The translations under genes were made by a program, and so were the position numbers. Below the pieces are notes generated by a model, which searched no databases, had not been told where the DNA came from, and saw only the letters and a list, made by a program, of their open reading frames with translations. From Bondarzewia mesenterica (taxonomy: Eukaryota > Basidiomycota > Agaricomycetes > Russulales > Bondarzewiaceae), in NCBI GenBank assembly GCA_004802705.1, contig SGPL01000499.1:1-24385 (forward strand): 24,385 nt of DNA, in the 5' to 3' direction. Of the stretch, positions 10,118 to 19,893 are shown piece after piece. Numbering within the stretch: position 1 is the first letter of the stretch; every line of letters begins with the position of its first letter.

Positions 10118-11879
10118 GGCGTGTTGTAGCTTGAGACAATGAAACAAGTGCGTGGTTCTGCCTCCACATATTCTCCGTGCATACTTTCCCGGCGACTTCA
10201 AATTTGGTGATGGAACGGGAATGGAGCTGGATCTCTGGGCAAGTGATGGCTAAAGCCAGAGCCAGGAACTCTCGCGCGTGAAAGAATTTCAGTGGAGTTC
10301 CATCAGACTGATCCGTTTCCAGGGTTGAAGAACATTCTCGACTTGATGTGGAGAATGCGTCTCAAAACATCCAATGATGAAGAATCGGATATAACACTGC
10401 CATTTTTTCAGAAAGAAAAAAATATGAATGGATATGAAAGGTCAGCCGATTGCGCTCACCGGACATCAGCACAGTCAGCAAGTTATCACACTATTTAACG
10501 ATAAAGCGGCCATGATTAGTCTGTTACAGCGCGCCTGTGAGCAAGGCAAGCGTGATGGGACTGACAATATAACGCCGTCAGGTCAACATCTGAAGCGCAC
10601 ATACAGTGAGAGATCCAAGGTCCGGCGAGACCCATGAATGACTGCGACTACAAGTTGGTACAGCCAAAACAATCAAGTCTTCGTAAATCCTATTGAGCAC
10701 CTCCTAGTCAGAACAAGTAATTGGCGCTATAACTCACCTGACGTGTGCCAAAGCGCTAACCGTGCAAGATGGAGGGATGTGACAAATGGGGAGTCCAGCT
10801 TGAACTATCGTTCCCGGAGACATGGTGAAGGTTCGGCTCATATTTTGATAGCGCTAATATTCAAATCCCGTCAGGAATGAGTAGGAACAGATCAAGAACA
10901 GACAGTAGTCCAGCGGTAGCAGATTGAGATGCTGACATCACGTTGAACATCTCTCAATAATTAGAAGAGCGCCAAATACCTCACATATCAGCTAGTTGAT
11001 ATGTTAATGAGTTACGCACCCATTTCAGATCGCAAAAATAAATTTCTGTTTTTATTAGCCAGACCGAGCATGCGCGGGTCTAACTAGGGTTGAACTAGGG
11101 ACGACCTCTATTCAGATACAATCAGCGCGCTTCAAAATAGTCTCCCGCGGGAAGCATGCGTATCAGCTCGCGATCAATCGGATGTCAAAGACAGGGAGGG
11201 CGTATCATTGGGTTCAAAAAAGCAAGTTTCAGGAATGCATTACCTGCCAGAATGAAAGAACAACAGAAGGCACATACCCTTCTATCAGATACTTCGAGTT
11301 GTCAAGTGTGCCTAGTTCCAACCAACATTTGAGGGTCGCGTGAACACGTTCAAACCTTCGACGTATGGTCAGCGCTCCGGAGAGTCAATGATTGAAATGA
11401 TACAGAAGTCCGAAGATATCCTGATTGTTTTGTTCTCACATATCGGATGCTACATGGTGTTTATTCGTTAGCTGCAGTGAGTAAGTCCTGGGCATTGAAT
11501 GTTGAATTACTTGATCGATTATGATGGAAATTCTTTATTGGGGCACAAACAGATGGTAAAATAACTGTAGAAGTTGACAGAACGAGCTTTAAAAGCCACA
11601 TGCAGCGGGTGTTGGCAAGTAGAATCCAAATGGTGGCAACATTAGTTTTCCGAGCACTGAATTTCCCGTCGGAGCTCACTGATATTCAATATTCAATATC
11701 AATGCCCGGCGCTCGGCGCTCAATCTTAGTTGGGCGCATTATACACCAAGCGCATCTCTCATTCCTCCCACAGATCATATCCTGGATTTCAGGGCTTCAG
11801 TAATGGCCGGGTGGCGACTGGTGATTCGTACTTATGACCAACTACTATGTATATAATTCCTTGTTTTGAGCCAATAGTC
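10118..11879. other. 1.7 kb intergenic region, no certain gene
   Basis: Only short open frames are present and none has a recognisable family. A near-palindrome, CATATCAGCTAGTTGATATG, lies around 10983-11004, and AACTAGGG is repeated near 11083-11100. The region contains the upstream sequences of the halogenase gene and the 3' flank of the 7TM gene. Confidence 0.5.
10428..10637 (+). other. 69-codon open frame of unknown origin
   Basis: The frame starts at ATG 10428 and reads MDMKGQPIALTGHQHSQQ at its N-terminus, then a stretch with AAMISLLQRACEQG. Codon choice (CTG, CAG, GCG, CGC) looks different from the neighbouring fungal genes and gives a bacterial impression. There is no splice support and I do not recognise a family. 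It could be chance or a foreign fragment. Confidence 0.2.
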
Positions 11880-13203
11880 TTACTGCTCGTAGGCATCGTG
11901 CGCGTGATGTTGCACTGAGCCAAGCTCCCAGACAGTAGCCTTCCCAACCTTCACCAAATTGGTGCGTGAATCTTCGAGTACAGCCTGCACCGGCTCGATG
12001 CTAGCTCCATCAGCCCCTGACTCATGTATAGAAACCAGACCATAGGTAGAGCTTGCGTTCTTCTTTGGTCGAGCGAAACTGAGATGAAGGGGCTCCGTAT
12101 TTTCAGATTGTTTCGTGGTCGGCGTGATTCTGAAAATGAATGCAATTATGACTGACAGGTTTGCCACCATAAGACTGATTGATGCCTAAGGAAATCAGAA
12201 TCAGCGGCATACATTTGTATTTTTCAGAAAAAAAAAACCTGTAATATCGCAGCTCTGGACTCGGTGAGCCCGCCCATAACAATCACAGCCCATGCATGGT
12301 ACATGCTTATCGCAGTAGTGATTATCGTGCTCCCAAAAACAGCAGCCAGCCGAGTTTTGAGAATCTTGTCGAGGAGTGTGGTCCATATCAATCGCACGGG
12401 AGCAAGGATGAGTATGAAGTCCGTTATGACATCAGCTAATCATGACTCGATCAGAATAGACGTGGATGGTGACCAGAGGGGGAAGAATGACATACTGATG
12501 ACCTGAGCTATCGCGACATCTTTTCCAAGAGGACATTGCGGGACTGGTTGAGATTTCCAGGACGGATCTCCTTCACATATCCATAGAACTTGCGCAATGA
12601 GGATCATCCAGGTAACGATGAAGATGCCGGCGACAATGATTAACACGCGTCGCAAGGTGGAAAAAGAAATCCGGATAACGGTAAACAGAATTGACAAGCG
12701 GGCACTCCTTGGATTTGTTCAGTAATTGGGAGGGTGAGATAGCTGGAAAAAAATACCAAGCCACGGCATAGAAGAACTGAGCTGACCTGCCAAATGCAAG
12801 TCACATATATATATATGATCAGCACCGAGTGCAATATCGCCAACACTTACATATAGTACGCAGCTATTTTTGAACGATGGGGTACTTCAGCTAATGCGAA
12901 GTCACCTAGATGAGCAACGTGAACGAAAGACCGATTGAAAACCGTACATGGGTCTTTGACAAACAATGCAACCGCGACCATGAGGACGATAAGGCATAGC
13001 AGGGAAAAAAATGCCAATGCATCGTCCCACCAGAGCTGCCTCCTGATAACTCGCACACACAAACGAAACACGGTGAACAAGATAGAAAATATGGGTAAGA
13101 CGATGCCCAAAACTAGAGTCATATGAATGGTTGTGAAATATTAGCAGATGCCAATGTCGAACTCACCGCGTATTTGATTGATAGAGGGAACTGAAGATGT
13201 CAT
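11880..13203 (-). CDS. fungal rhodopsin-like / PTH11-type 7TM membrane protein
   Basis: Exons (minus): 13203-13167, 13112-12851 (perhaps split by a 42-nt intron, 12947-12906), 12786-12757, 12704-12496, 12435-12239 and 12185-11880. The product is about 332 aa with the 42-nt intron removed, 346 aa if it is retained. Hydrophobic helices come in the order usual for basidiomycete 7TM rhodopsin-domain proteins: a first helix ending in an Arg-rich loop, then QLWWDDALAFFSLLCL, KIAAYYMSAQFFYAVA, ARLSILFTVIRI, a helix with VTWMILIAQVLWICEG, the loop VPQCPLGKDVAIAQVI, LILAPVRLIW, a helix with ITTAISMYHAWAVIV, and LMVANLSVIIAFIFRI. A polar cytoplasmic tail follows. The family is membrane-bound and thought to sense surface or chemical cues; the ligand is unknown. 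The 30-nt exon 3 and the join after it (donor at 12756) are the least certain parts. A TATA-like site lies ~70 nt upstream. No broken frame is seen. Confidence 0.8.
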
Positions 13204-13273
13204 AGGTTGATTGTCAGTATATCTGGCTGACCTGAGAGAGGATGCCTGGAGAAGTCAAAAGAGTGGGAATGTG

Positions 13274-13282
13274 TATTAAATA
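13274..13282 (-). promoter_or_regulatory. TATA-like site of the 7TM gene
   Basis: The minus strand reads TATTTAATA, about 70 nt upstream of the ATG at 13203. Confidence 0.35.
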
Positions 13283-13807
13283 CTACGCATTGAACAACCT
13301 AGGTGATTCTGAGCGATCATTCTAACGGCAGGTCATGACAGTGTTCACGCATCTGCCTTCGCAGCCTTGTGGTCAAATTCAGCGCCGATTGCTTCCTGAT
13401 CTCCTCCTGCTTCTCATGATTGTGATAGATGCTCAAAGCCTGGAAGCTCTTACAGGCTCTTACGGTGAAACTGGAAGAGGAAACACCGCGCGGTTGTTCT
13501 CAACAAGGCGCCAGAACGGGTGAGTGCGCTTACGGCAGTATTTGCTGAACGCTATCGCCCCACCAAGGAACGCAAAAGACCGTTATGTAAGCGATGGCCT
13601 TCTTCCACTCGGTATTCTCCGACACAATACGAGAAGTCGTCGATTGTTCCGCAAGCCGAGATATCAGAGCGCGTGTTAAGAAGGGCCAATGCTGGTGGGA
13701 ATGTCAGGGTGACCGGACAGTGAGTGGATACCTACTAATCGCGATCTCACGGCGTTTCCATACTGATCGAAAGTCGTTCTCCCTGTACTGCCAGTGTATA
13801 ACCCTTA

Positions 13808-13816
13808 CATATATAT
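13808..13816 (+). promoter_or_regulatory. TATA-like site of the hydrolase gene
   Basis: CATATATAT lies about 90 nt upstream of the ATG at 13902, a plausible core promoter position. Confidence 0.4.
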
Positions 13817-13901
13817 CCATGTTCAAGCTTCAATGTACTGTATCTGATAGAACGTCGCAGCAACATTATTGCCTACATCCTCCTCAGCTCCCCGCACCAT
13901 C

Positions 13902-14911
13902 ATGCTCCTTACCTCCAAAGATGGCATCCATCTCTACGCTGATGCCGCTGGCAATCCTTCTAACCCAGCCATCGTTTTCCTCCATGGTCTCTCCCTCAGC
14001 AGCATAGCCTTCGATAACCTCTTCACCAATCCCAAACTCCTCGACCGTTACTACCTTGTTCGTCCTTTTCATCCTCTTTTGCCCTCGTGACACTGACCTC
14101 TTTTATGTTTGCTAGGTTCGCTATGACATGCGTGGACATGGCAGGAGTGGGAAGCCCACAACCCCCGAAGGCTATTTGTCCGCACGTTTTGCCGAAGATT
14201 ACGCCACCGTAGCGGCTGCGTTCAACCTCAAAAAGTCCATATTTGTGGGGTGGTGAGTACATCATCCTCTAGAGAGTTGGCTCGTACTGATCATTCAAAC
14301 AGGAGTCTTGGAGGTTCTCGCTCCCATTCTCTTCTACATTCACCCCAAGCCTCAACTTTTGTCTTACAGCTACTGTCGTGTGTGACATCGTTAGCCACCT
14401 CCCAAGCGATACCCTCGGCGGCGTCATATATCTCGGTGCCCTTCCGTACATAGGGTCCATTATGGGACGCATCGGTACCGAGGTCATCCTCGGGTTCCAA
14501 CCTGGTCTTGTCACAAACGACGACGTTAGTCTCAGCCTCTCCACGGTCGTCGACTTCGTCGAATCCCTTTTCGTCAAGCCAGATGTCGTCCCATTCGAAT
14601 TGAAATGCTCCTGGATGGGTTGCGCGGTCTTGCAGTCTCCAAAAGTTCGCACCCTCTTGCTGACCCGTTCCCAAGATCCTTCGGATCTGTTTAAGCTTGG
14701 TGCTGAGGGCTTGCCCTTGCTCGTTTTGAGTGGCACAGCGGACTCTCAGGTGAAGGGGGACGTCGTTGTGAAGGAGATGCAGGAGCAGTTCAAGAACGTC
14801 GATTTCAACATGATTGAAGGGGGCGGACACGCTCTATTCTACGAATTTCCTGACCAGGTCATTAACAGCATTGATTCGTTCGTCTCCAAAGTCTTAGAAG
14901 AACAGGTATGA
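13902..14911 (+). CDS. alpha/beta hydrolase (281 aa, 4 exons)
   Basis: Exons: 13902-14057, 14116-14252, 14303-14313, 14370-14911, with phases 0/2/0 consistent. It is a single-domain alpha/beta-hydrolase of the kind annotated as epoxide hydrolase, lactonase or esterase. Visible features are the oxyanion segment FLHGLS (residues 26-31), RYDMRGHGRSGKP after the first intron, the nucleophile elbow GWSLGA with Ser99, a likely acid Asp226 in GTADSQV and His255 in GGGHALFYEFP. The complete triad argues for an active enzyme. Exon 3 is an 11-nt microexon that encodes part of the nucleophile elbow, SLG. The first intron has an unusual GTTCGT donor, chosen because the join restores YYLVRYDMRGHG. The start is the first ATG in frame after stops, in an ACCATCATG context. 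It is divergent from the 7TM gene and ~760 bp upstream of the methyltransferase on the same strand. Substrate unknown. Confidence 0.88.
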
Positions 14912-15670
14912 TTCTCATGTATTTCTTACTTTTCCCGGAGCTGAAAGTGGCATCGTCCCATAAAGCTTCATTAGCCGACGCCGGACCTTAGTAGTAATGA
15001 AGTTGGACTGTTCAATAAGCACAATGTATCGTTGTGAAGCCCCCGGGGGCGTACATGAGCTTGTCAATCTGAAATTTTGTATACAAGAAGGTTCAATGAT
15101 GTTGAATACATTCCAGGACTTGCAGTTACATATGTATGCGAGCGGCGGCATCCCTCAGGTCACCTTTCTTCTGTTCCAATCATGCCTCGTCGAAGTCTGA
15201 TCTGGCAGACCCACGAGCTGATGACTTCACACATGCTACAGGTGTCTTTCCCGCTGAATTCAGAACACCGATCAACCGTTATGGGCCGGCCGCTCTACTG
15301 TCGATTTGGAATTCAGCAAGCTTCAGGGAAGCAATCAATCACTGGTACTGTTTCATACTCATGCAGCAGACGTTTTCCCGAAGGAGGACTCCAATGGAGT
15401 AGGTTGGCGCCATCAGACCAATCTGAGTCATGATTCACAAGAAGCTATCCGTAGCTACTGCGATGACCCGGGCCTGCTCTCTCACTCACTCGGAGTCACA
15501 TCTGACCGCACATTCGAGCGCTCTCCTGCGCTGACAACAGATCCTTCTGTGATCCATTTTTCTCGTGGATGTAAAATTATGTTATCTTATTGAAGTTGTG
15601 CAATTCAAAGGATACAGAAAGTTGGATTCCACCCCCCGTCTCTAGTACGACGGAATTTCTCTAACACTGA
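14912..15670. other. intergenic region between hydrolase and methyltransferase
   Basis: It holds overlapping plus-strand frames of 67-118 codons that lack motifs and good splice sites. Nothing supportable is seen beyond the likely 3' UTR of the hydrolase and the promoter of the methyltransferase. Confidence 0.5.
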
Positions 15671-16695
15671 ATGACGACACATATCTTAAGTACCAATTCT
15701 GCCTCAGCATCAGATCATCCAAGGAGTACACCCATAGAGCATGTTTCACGCCACTATCATAACGCATCTCAGTCCAGCTATATCCTCCCAGCCGACGAGG
15801 AGGAGAAGAAGAGGTACGATGTTCCTCCTCACGTTGTTGACCGCCTCATCACCCTCGGTCATATAAGACTTGTCCTCCAGCACGAGATGATCAAGCGTAG
15901 ATATGGAAACAGTATAGTCCTTGCTCCCATCAACTTCAATCAAGCCCAGTTCATTTTAGACTGTGGAACGGGAGGGGGTAAGTGCCAGAGTTCCTCCGCC
16001 TACGGATACTTTGTCGCTCACAAATTCGTAGGTGACTGGCTTTTGGATCTTGCCAGTCAAATCAACTCGTCTTCCATCCTGCATGGCTTTGACATACATG
16101 ATAAATTGTTTCCTTCATCAGCACCTTCGAATGTGTCTTTTTCCGTCAATTCTGTTACCACGCTACCGCAAGGATGGGCCAATCGCTTCGATCTTGTCCA
16201 TCAACGTCTCCTGAAGGCTGCCTTACGTGGTGCTGAATGGCCCATCGTTGTCGCTGAGCTCTTCCGCGTCACTCGTCATGGCGGCTGGCTGCAACTAGTC
16301 GAGCCGGACAAATGGAACTCTGGAGAAGCGACGAGGTCTCATCAGGCCTTAGTCATGCGTCTGTTCAACGCGCGCGGCATGCTATACGACTGTGTTGAGC
16401 AACTTCCCGCGATGTTGGAGCAGGCCGGATTCACTAATGTGAAAGTTCAGAAGCGGGGTTTTGGCAGCCCGGCGCTTGGGCCGGGCTGGAAGGGAACGAG
16501 GTGAGGGATAACTTCATCGGTGTGTATCGCGGTATGAAGACTCCAATCCTCGATGCCGGAGGATTTGGGATAGTAGACTCGGAGAAAGCGTTTGACGATT
16601 TGTTGAATGCAGTCCAGCGAGAGTGGGATCAGACTGAGGGGACAGAGATCGAGATTGTCATCATCTGTGCACAGAAGCCCCTTGCCCTTGCTTGA
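15671..16695 (+). CDS. SAM-dependent methyltransferase, LaeA/UMTA-like, with one apparent frameshift
   Basis: Exon 1 is 15671-15977 and exon 2 starts at 16032; the 54-nt intron is GTAAGT..TAG, a multiple of three. The intron is preferred because removing it restores motif I as LDCGTGGGDWLLDLA (around residues 96-110), the glycine-rich SAM site. Other family marks are SSYILPADEEEKKRYD near the N-terminus, LHGFDIHDKLFP, the RFDLVHQRLL strand, VVAELFRVTRHGGWLQLVEPD and the C-terminal RDNFIGVYRGMKTPIL. Between about 16455 and 16470 the frame must change: before it the reading is NVKVQKRGFG, after it PGAWAGLEGNEVRDN. One base seems to be missing in a G-rich tract, and no intron of credible size can explain it. 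Corrected length would be about 323 aa, normal for the family. It is either a sequencing error or a recently broken gene. Reaction: methyl transfer to an unknown acceptor, plausibly a small-molecule hydroxyl. Confidence 0.82.
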
Positions 16696-19417
16696 CGTTT
16701 CTTGTAGTTCTCATGTAACATGTAACGACGTTCTCAACAAACGCAGTTGTACCACAGTCATACAGGAAAATTGAGTTGATACTATTTGCATTCTCATCCC
16801 GACTATTTAAGTGGAGATATATATAAATAAGGGAGACAATTCTCGTCGACGGTTTAACAGAGGACAGGATGTTCACGTACAATCCGTGATGCATCAGATC
16901 ATTAACGAACGGTGATCGTTGTCGAGGAAGAAAGCAGCGCAGGAACGGGGACGAGCACATACAGAACAATAAGTTGAAACCGCTTGTGCATAAACACTTT
17001 ACGACGTGTGCAGCGAGCACAACGTTTTGAAGATTAGAGGATATTAAAGAATTGAAGGGGGAAAGCTGAAGAGCCAATTGCTCAGCGAGTCAGAAAATAA
17101 TACAAACGAAAGGCAATGGGGCGAAGAGGGAAAGAGATACTTAGCGTGTCGTGATCCCGACCTTGTCTTCCTTCCACATGCGTCTTTAACGTGCCTAGTC
17201 CTCTTCGCTCTCCTCACCTATCGATCCTCACGAACATCATTCCCTATATCAAAATCAATTCTAAGCCCCCTTTCCCTCAAACTACATGTACCTTCCTTGC
17301 TTCAACATAGAATCTAACAATGTGCCCGATATACGGGATGAGGAGTACATTAAAGAAGAACAAAGGGAAAGGTTGGCGGCGCGCGTCACGCGAAGAGTGA
17401 GGCAATCAATTAGAAGTATATGAAAAGAGTCTCCGTAGCGACGAATGAAAACCTTTTGTTCATCTATTCTTATGTGGGATTCCTTTGTAGCAAATCTGAG
17501 AAGATTAGCTCATCGAAGAGATTGGAGACGAAAGCAAAGCTTAGCTGAACTGGACAGGCTTGTAGATGTGAAAGAAGTGTCTGACAAATTTTATGTCGAC
17601 CGGCTTCACACTTGCATGTATATTATTCCTTCATCAGGAGTTCAGACTAATTGCTTCGCCACTATAGATGTCTTAGTCTTTTTCGGAAATTTTAAAAACG
17701 AAAAGTATTGCCGTGGAGCCAGTTCGTAGGCTCGACAGAGGAAAGCGGAAAGCGGACGAGCAGCGCAAGGAGGGGAGGTCACCGCTGAACTGAGGCCGGG
17801 AGTAGACTAGCCGCCGAAAGGGATGGCATCTGCCAGGAATGGGTATTGCATAGAGTTCAGCGTTCGTTTTCCGAGCATGGAAACCGAGCGAGTCGGTCAG
17901 AAATCATATGGTCTCTCGAACAGGGTTGCGACGCCAGCGGCATGCCGAGATCGATGTGGCCGCGCACTCGATCTGGTTTTGACGTACTCACTATGCCTTT
18001 AGATAAAATATCGAGACAAGACGTGCAAGAGAAAACAAGTCGAGCGCTTTGGCAATTTTTTTTTTTTGACTGCGAAGCGGGACGAGTGGTTCATGCAAAA
18101 GCGCCGTATTCTCAATCGACTTTACCATAAGAAAAGAGAAGGCGCGAGTCAAGGACCGATTGTCGCTGGCGCCGAGGAGGGAACGCTGGCTGCAAAAGGG
18201 GATCGGTTCTGAGCCTGTCACCAAATCTGATGAGATGCCATGCGACAGTCCGACCTCGACTGTATCCTCACTCCGACGCCGGCATTACCACAGGCAGAGA
18301 ATAGGAAATCAAGCTACGCACCTCTCTTGCTTCTTCGATGCATTTTGTACACTAAATCGCGATTAGAGTTAACGTGATGTCTGCTGAGTTATCCATGATA
18401 ACGGGAGGCGGTTTCGGGAGTACAGCGGGATGGATTCAGGTGCTGTAAGGTGTTATGAGCGTGTCGAAGGAGATCGAACTCCAAGAAGCTCTTTCGTATG
18501 CATGAGAGGAGAAAATAAAACTCACGAATGGTCAGGGAAGGATCAACTAGGTGTGTTACAATCATCTCATCACCGGTCCATATTTCCGCAAACGTTGCCG
18601 CGCTCGCCATACAAAATTGCAGGGCAGGCGGAAACGAGAGAAAGCCTTGTTTTTCTCGCAAGGCACGTGGAGTCACTGGCGAGAGTAGAGACGGACGCGA
18701 TGCCCCATTGAAGAGCATCTACAGGCCGATGGAAGGAACAGTGGTCATGTCATGCGCAACGTGTCGGGATAGAAATCAGGATGAAGACACACCGCGTTGC
18801 AGAATGGGTGAAACAGACTTCGTGATTGACAAAGAGAACGAGCGGTGGGAGAAAGGGGAATGACCATCGAGGACTTAGTCGGAAAACGAAGACGTGAAAT
18901 CAAGCATAGAAAGCATGCCGTATGAATTCGAAGAAATGAGAAGTTTGAAGACTCGAGCACCCGAGCGTGCCAAGAACGAAGAGGAAACCAAAAAAACCAG
19001 TGGGTAAACAGATGAAGAGTAGTGTGACATAGAAAGGCGAAAGACTCGTCGACCCCGCGTGTCGGTCGGCAGCGCGGCAACGTTGAAGTCATTTGTGGTT
19101 GTTTACGGTGAATTCAAACTCTCAACCTCTCTACACTGAGTTCAATGAGTAGTATGTACTCTTCGAGTTCAATATCGATATCGAAGGTTACATTGGTCGA
19201 GATCATGTCGAGCGAGGTCTCGAGAACAGTGATCGCAGGAAGAAATGAGGCCGGACAGGCGAGTTCACGCGAATTGGGGTCAGCTGGGACATCATCTATG
19301 AGTAATCGAAGTTGTGAATAAGCGTAAAGGAAGTCAGCGCTGGCTTACTTGTAGTAATTATTCTCGCTCGACTCGATTGAGAATATGATGCAAGATGTTC
19401 AGATAACAGATACTCAC
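16696..19417. other. 2.7 kb without a supportable gene
   Basis: Frames on both strands are short and motif-free. The plus strand is purine-rich from about 17,700 to 19,050, and a run of 12 T sits at 18056-18067. The remaining exons of the ATM1-type gene would be expected here on the minus strand, but no ABC-transporter motif (Walker A, ABC signature) or membrane-domain sequence is visible. An RNA gene was not recognised. Confidence 0.5.
18056..18067 (+). repeat. 12-base T homopolymer
   Basis: An uninterrupted run of 12 T lies in the gene-free region. It may reflect a retroposed poly(A) tail (minus strand) or simple slippage; no flanking target duplication was identified. Confidence 0.6.
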
Positions 19418-19786
19418 CTTTCCGGCTACCAGAAAACCGACACCGAGAACGACACGACCTCGTAGCCCCCAATCACCCTTGGGCCATAGGTTGACAGCAA
19501 GCCGACGTATGATGGTTCGGTCTCGTATTTTCTGCTCTGCTCGGGAGAGGGGGTAGCTGTTGACGAGGGATGGTTGTGGACTTTGACTCGGATGGGTTTG
19601 ATTCGGAGAGTTCGGATTTGGGATCGGCTTGGAGTCTGGTTTGGATGGCTGTTGGTCCTGTGCGAGGTGTCGAAGGGAGCGTAAAAGAACGAGATTAGGA
19701 TATTGGTGGGAAACTAAGGTAGGATGGTGCGGACGGGTTGAGCGGGCAACGAGTCTGAAGGCGGAGAACATCGTCGGAGGTGACAT
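19418..19786 (-). pseudogene. ATM1: 5' exon of an ATM1-type mitochondrial ABC transporter, truncated
   Basis: The frame starts at ATG 19786 (second ATG 19771) and encodes 123 residues to a good donor, GTGAGTATC, after 19418. The N-terminus is Arg/Ser/Leu-rich without acids (FSAFRLVARSTRPHHP), as expected for a mitochondrial presequence, followed by a Pro/Ser/Gln-rich linker. The end matches the conserved start of Atm1: RTIIRRLAVNLWPKGDWGLRGRVVLGVG and GFLVAGK, where family members continue with VLNVQVP and the first membrane helices. Atm1 (about 700 aa) exports a glutathione-linked sulfur compound from the matrix for cytosolic Fe-S cluster assembly. No later exon is found in the next 2.7 kb. 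A short open stretch after an acceptor at 19295 does not resemble Atm1. The copy is therefore a 5' fragment from duplication, a breakpoint or a misassembly. The fragment itself has no damage. Confidence 0.72.
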
Positions 19787-19873
19787 CGGAAGGACGGAAT
19801 CCTGACTCAGTGATGAACCCGGGTCTCCGTCGTCATGATAGATCCCATCGGGGTTTTATGATAATGCAAGTCA

Positions 19874-19893
19874 ACTCTACTCTACTCTACTCT
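19874..19893. repeat. short ACTCT microsatellite
   Basis: Four perfect copies of ACTCT occur about 90 bp upstream of the ATM1-type start codon, in its putative promoter. Confidence 0.8.

Larger units (their letters stand above)
13204..13901. other. divergent intergenic region between 7TM gene and hydrolase
   Basis: This is the shared upstream region of two divergently transcribed genes. Several short open frames exist (13335-13523, 13520-13723, 13594-14007 on plus) but none shows a family motif or consistent splice sites. I cannot exclude a decayed gene here. Confidence 0.45.

Noticed and set aside
10740..10850. Possible minus-strand exon ending in CACGTCAG/GTGAGT
   Set aside because: The donor is good, but the following sequence gives no continuing frame and no family similarity.
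14291..14830. 179-codon minus-strand open frame and an overlapping 155-codon one
   Set aside because: Both are antisense shadows of the alpha/beta hydrolase, whose triad and splice sites are clear.
18460..18500. tRNA-like T arm (GGAGTTCGATCTCC on the minus strand)
   Set aside because: No matching acceptor, D or anticodon arms at the right distance; the loop length is also wrong.
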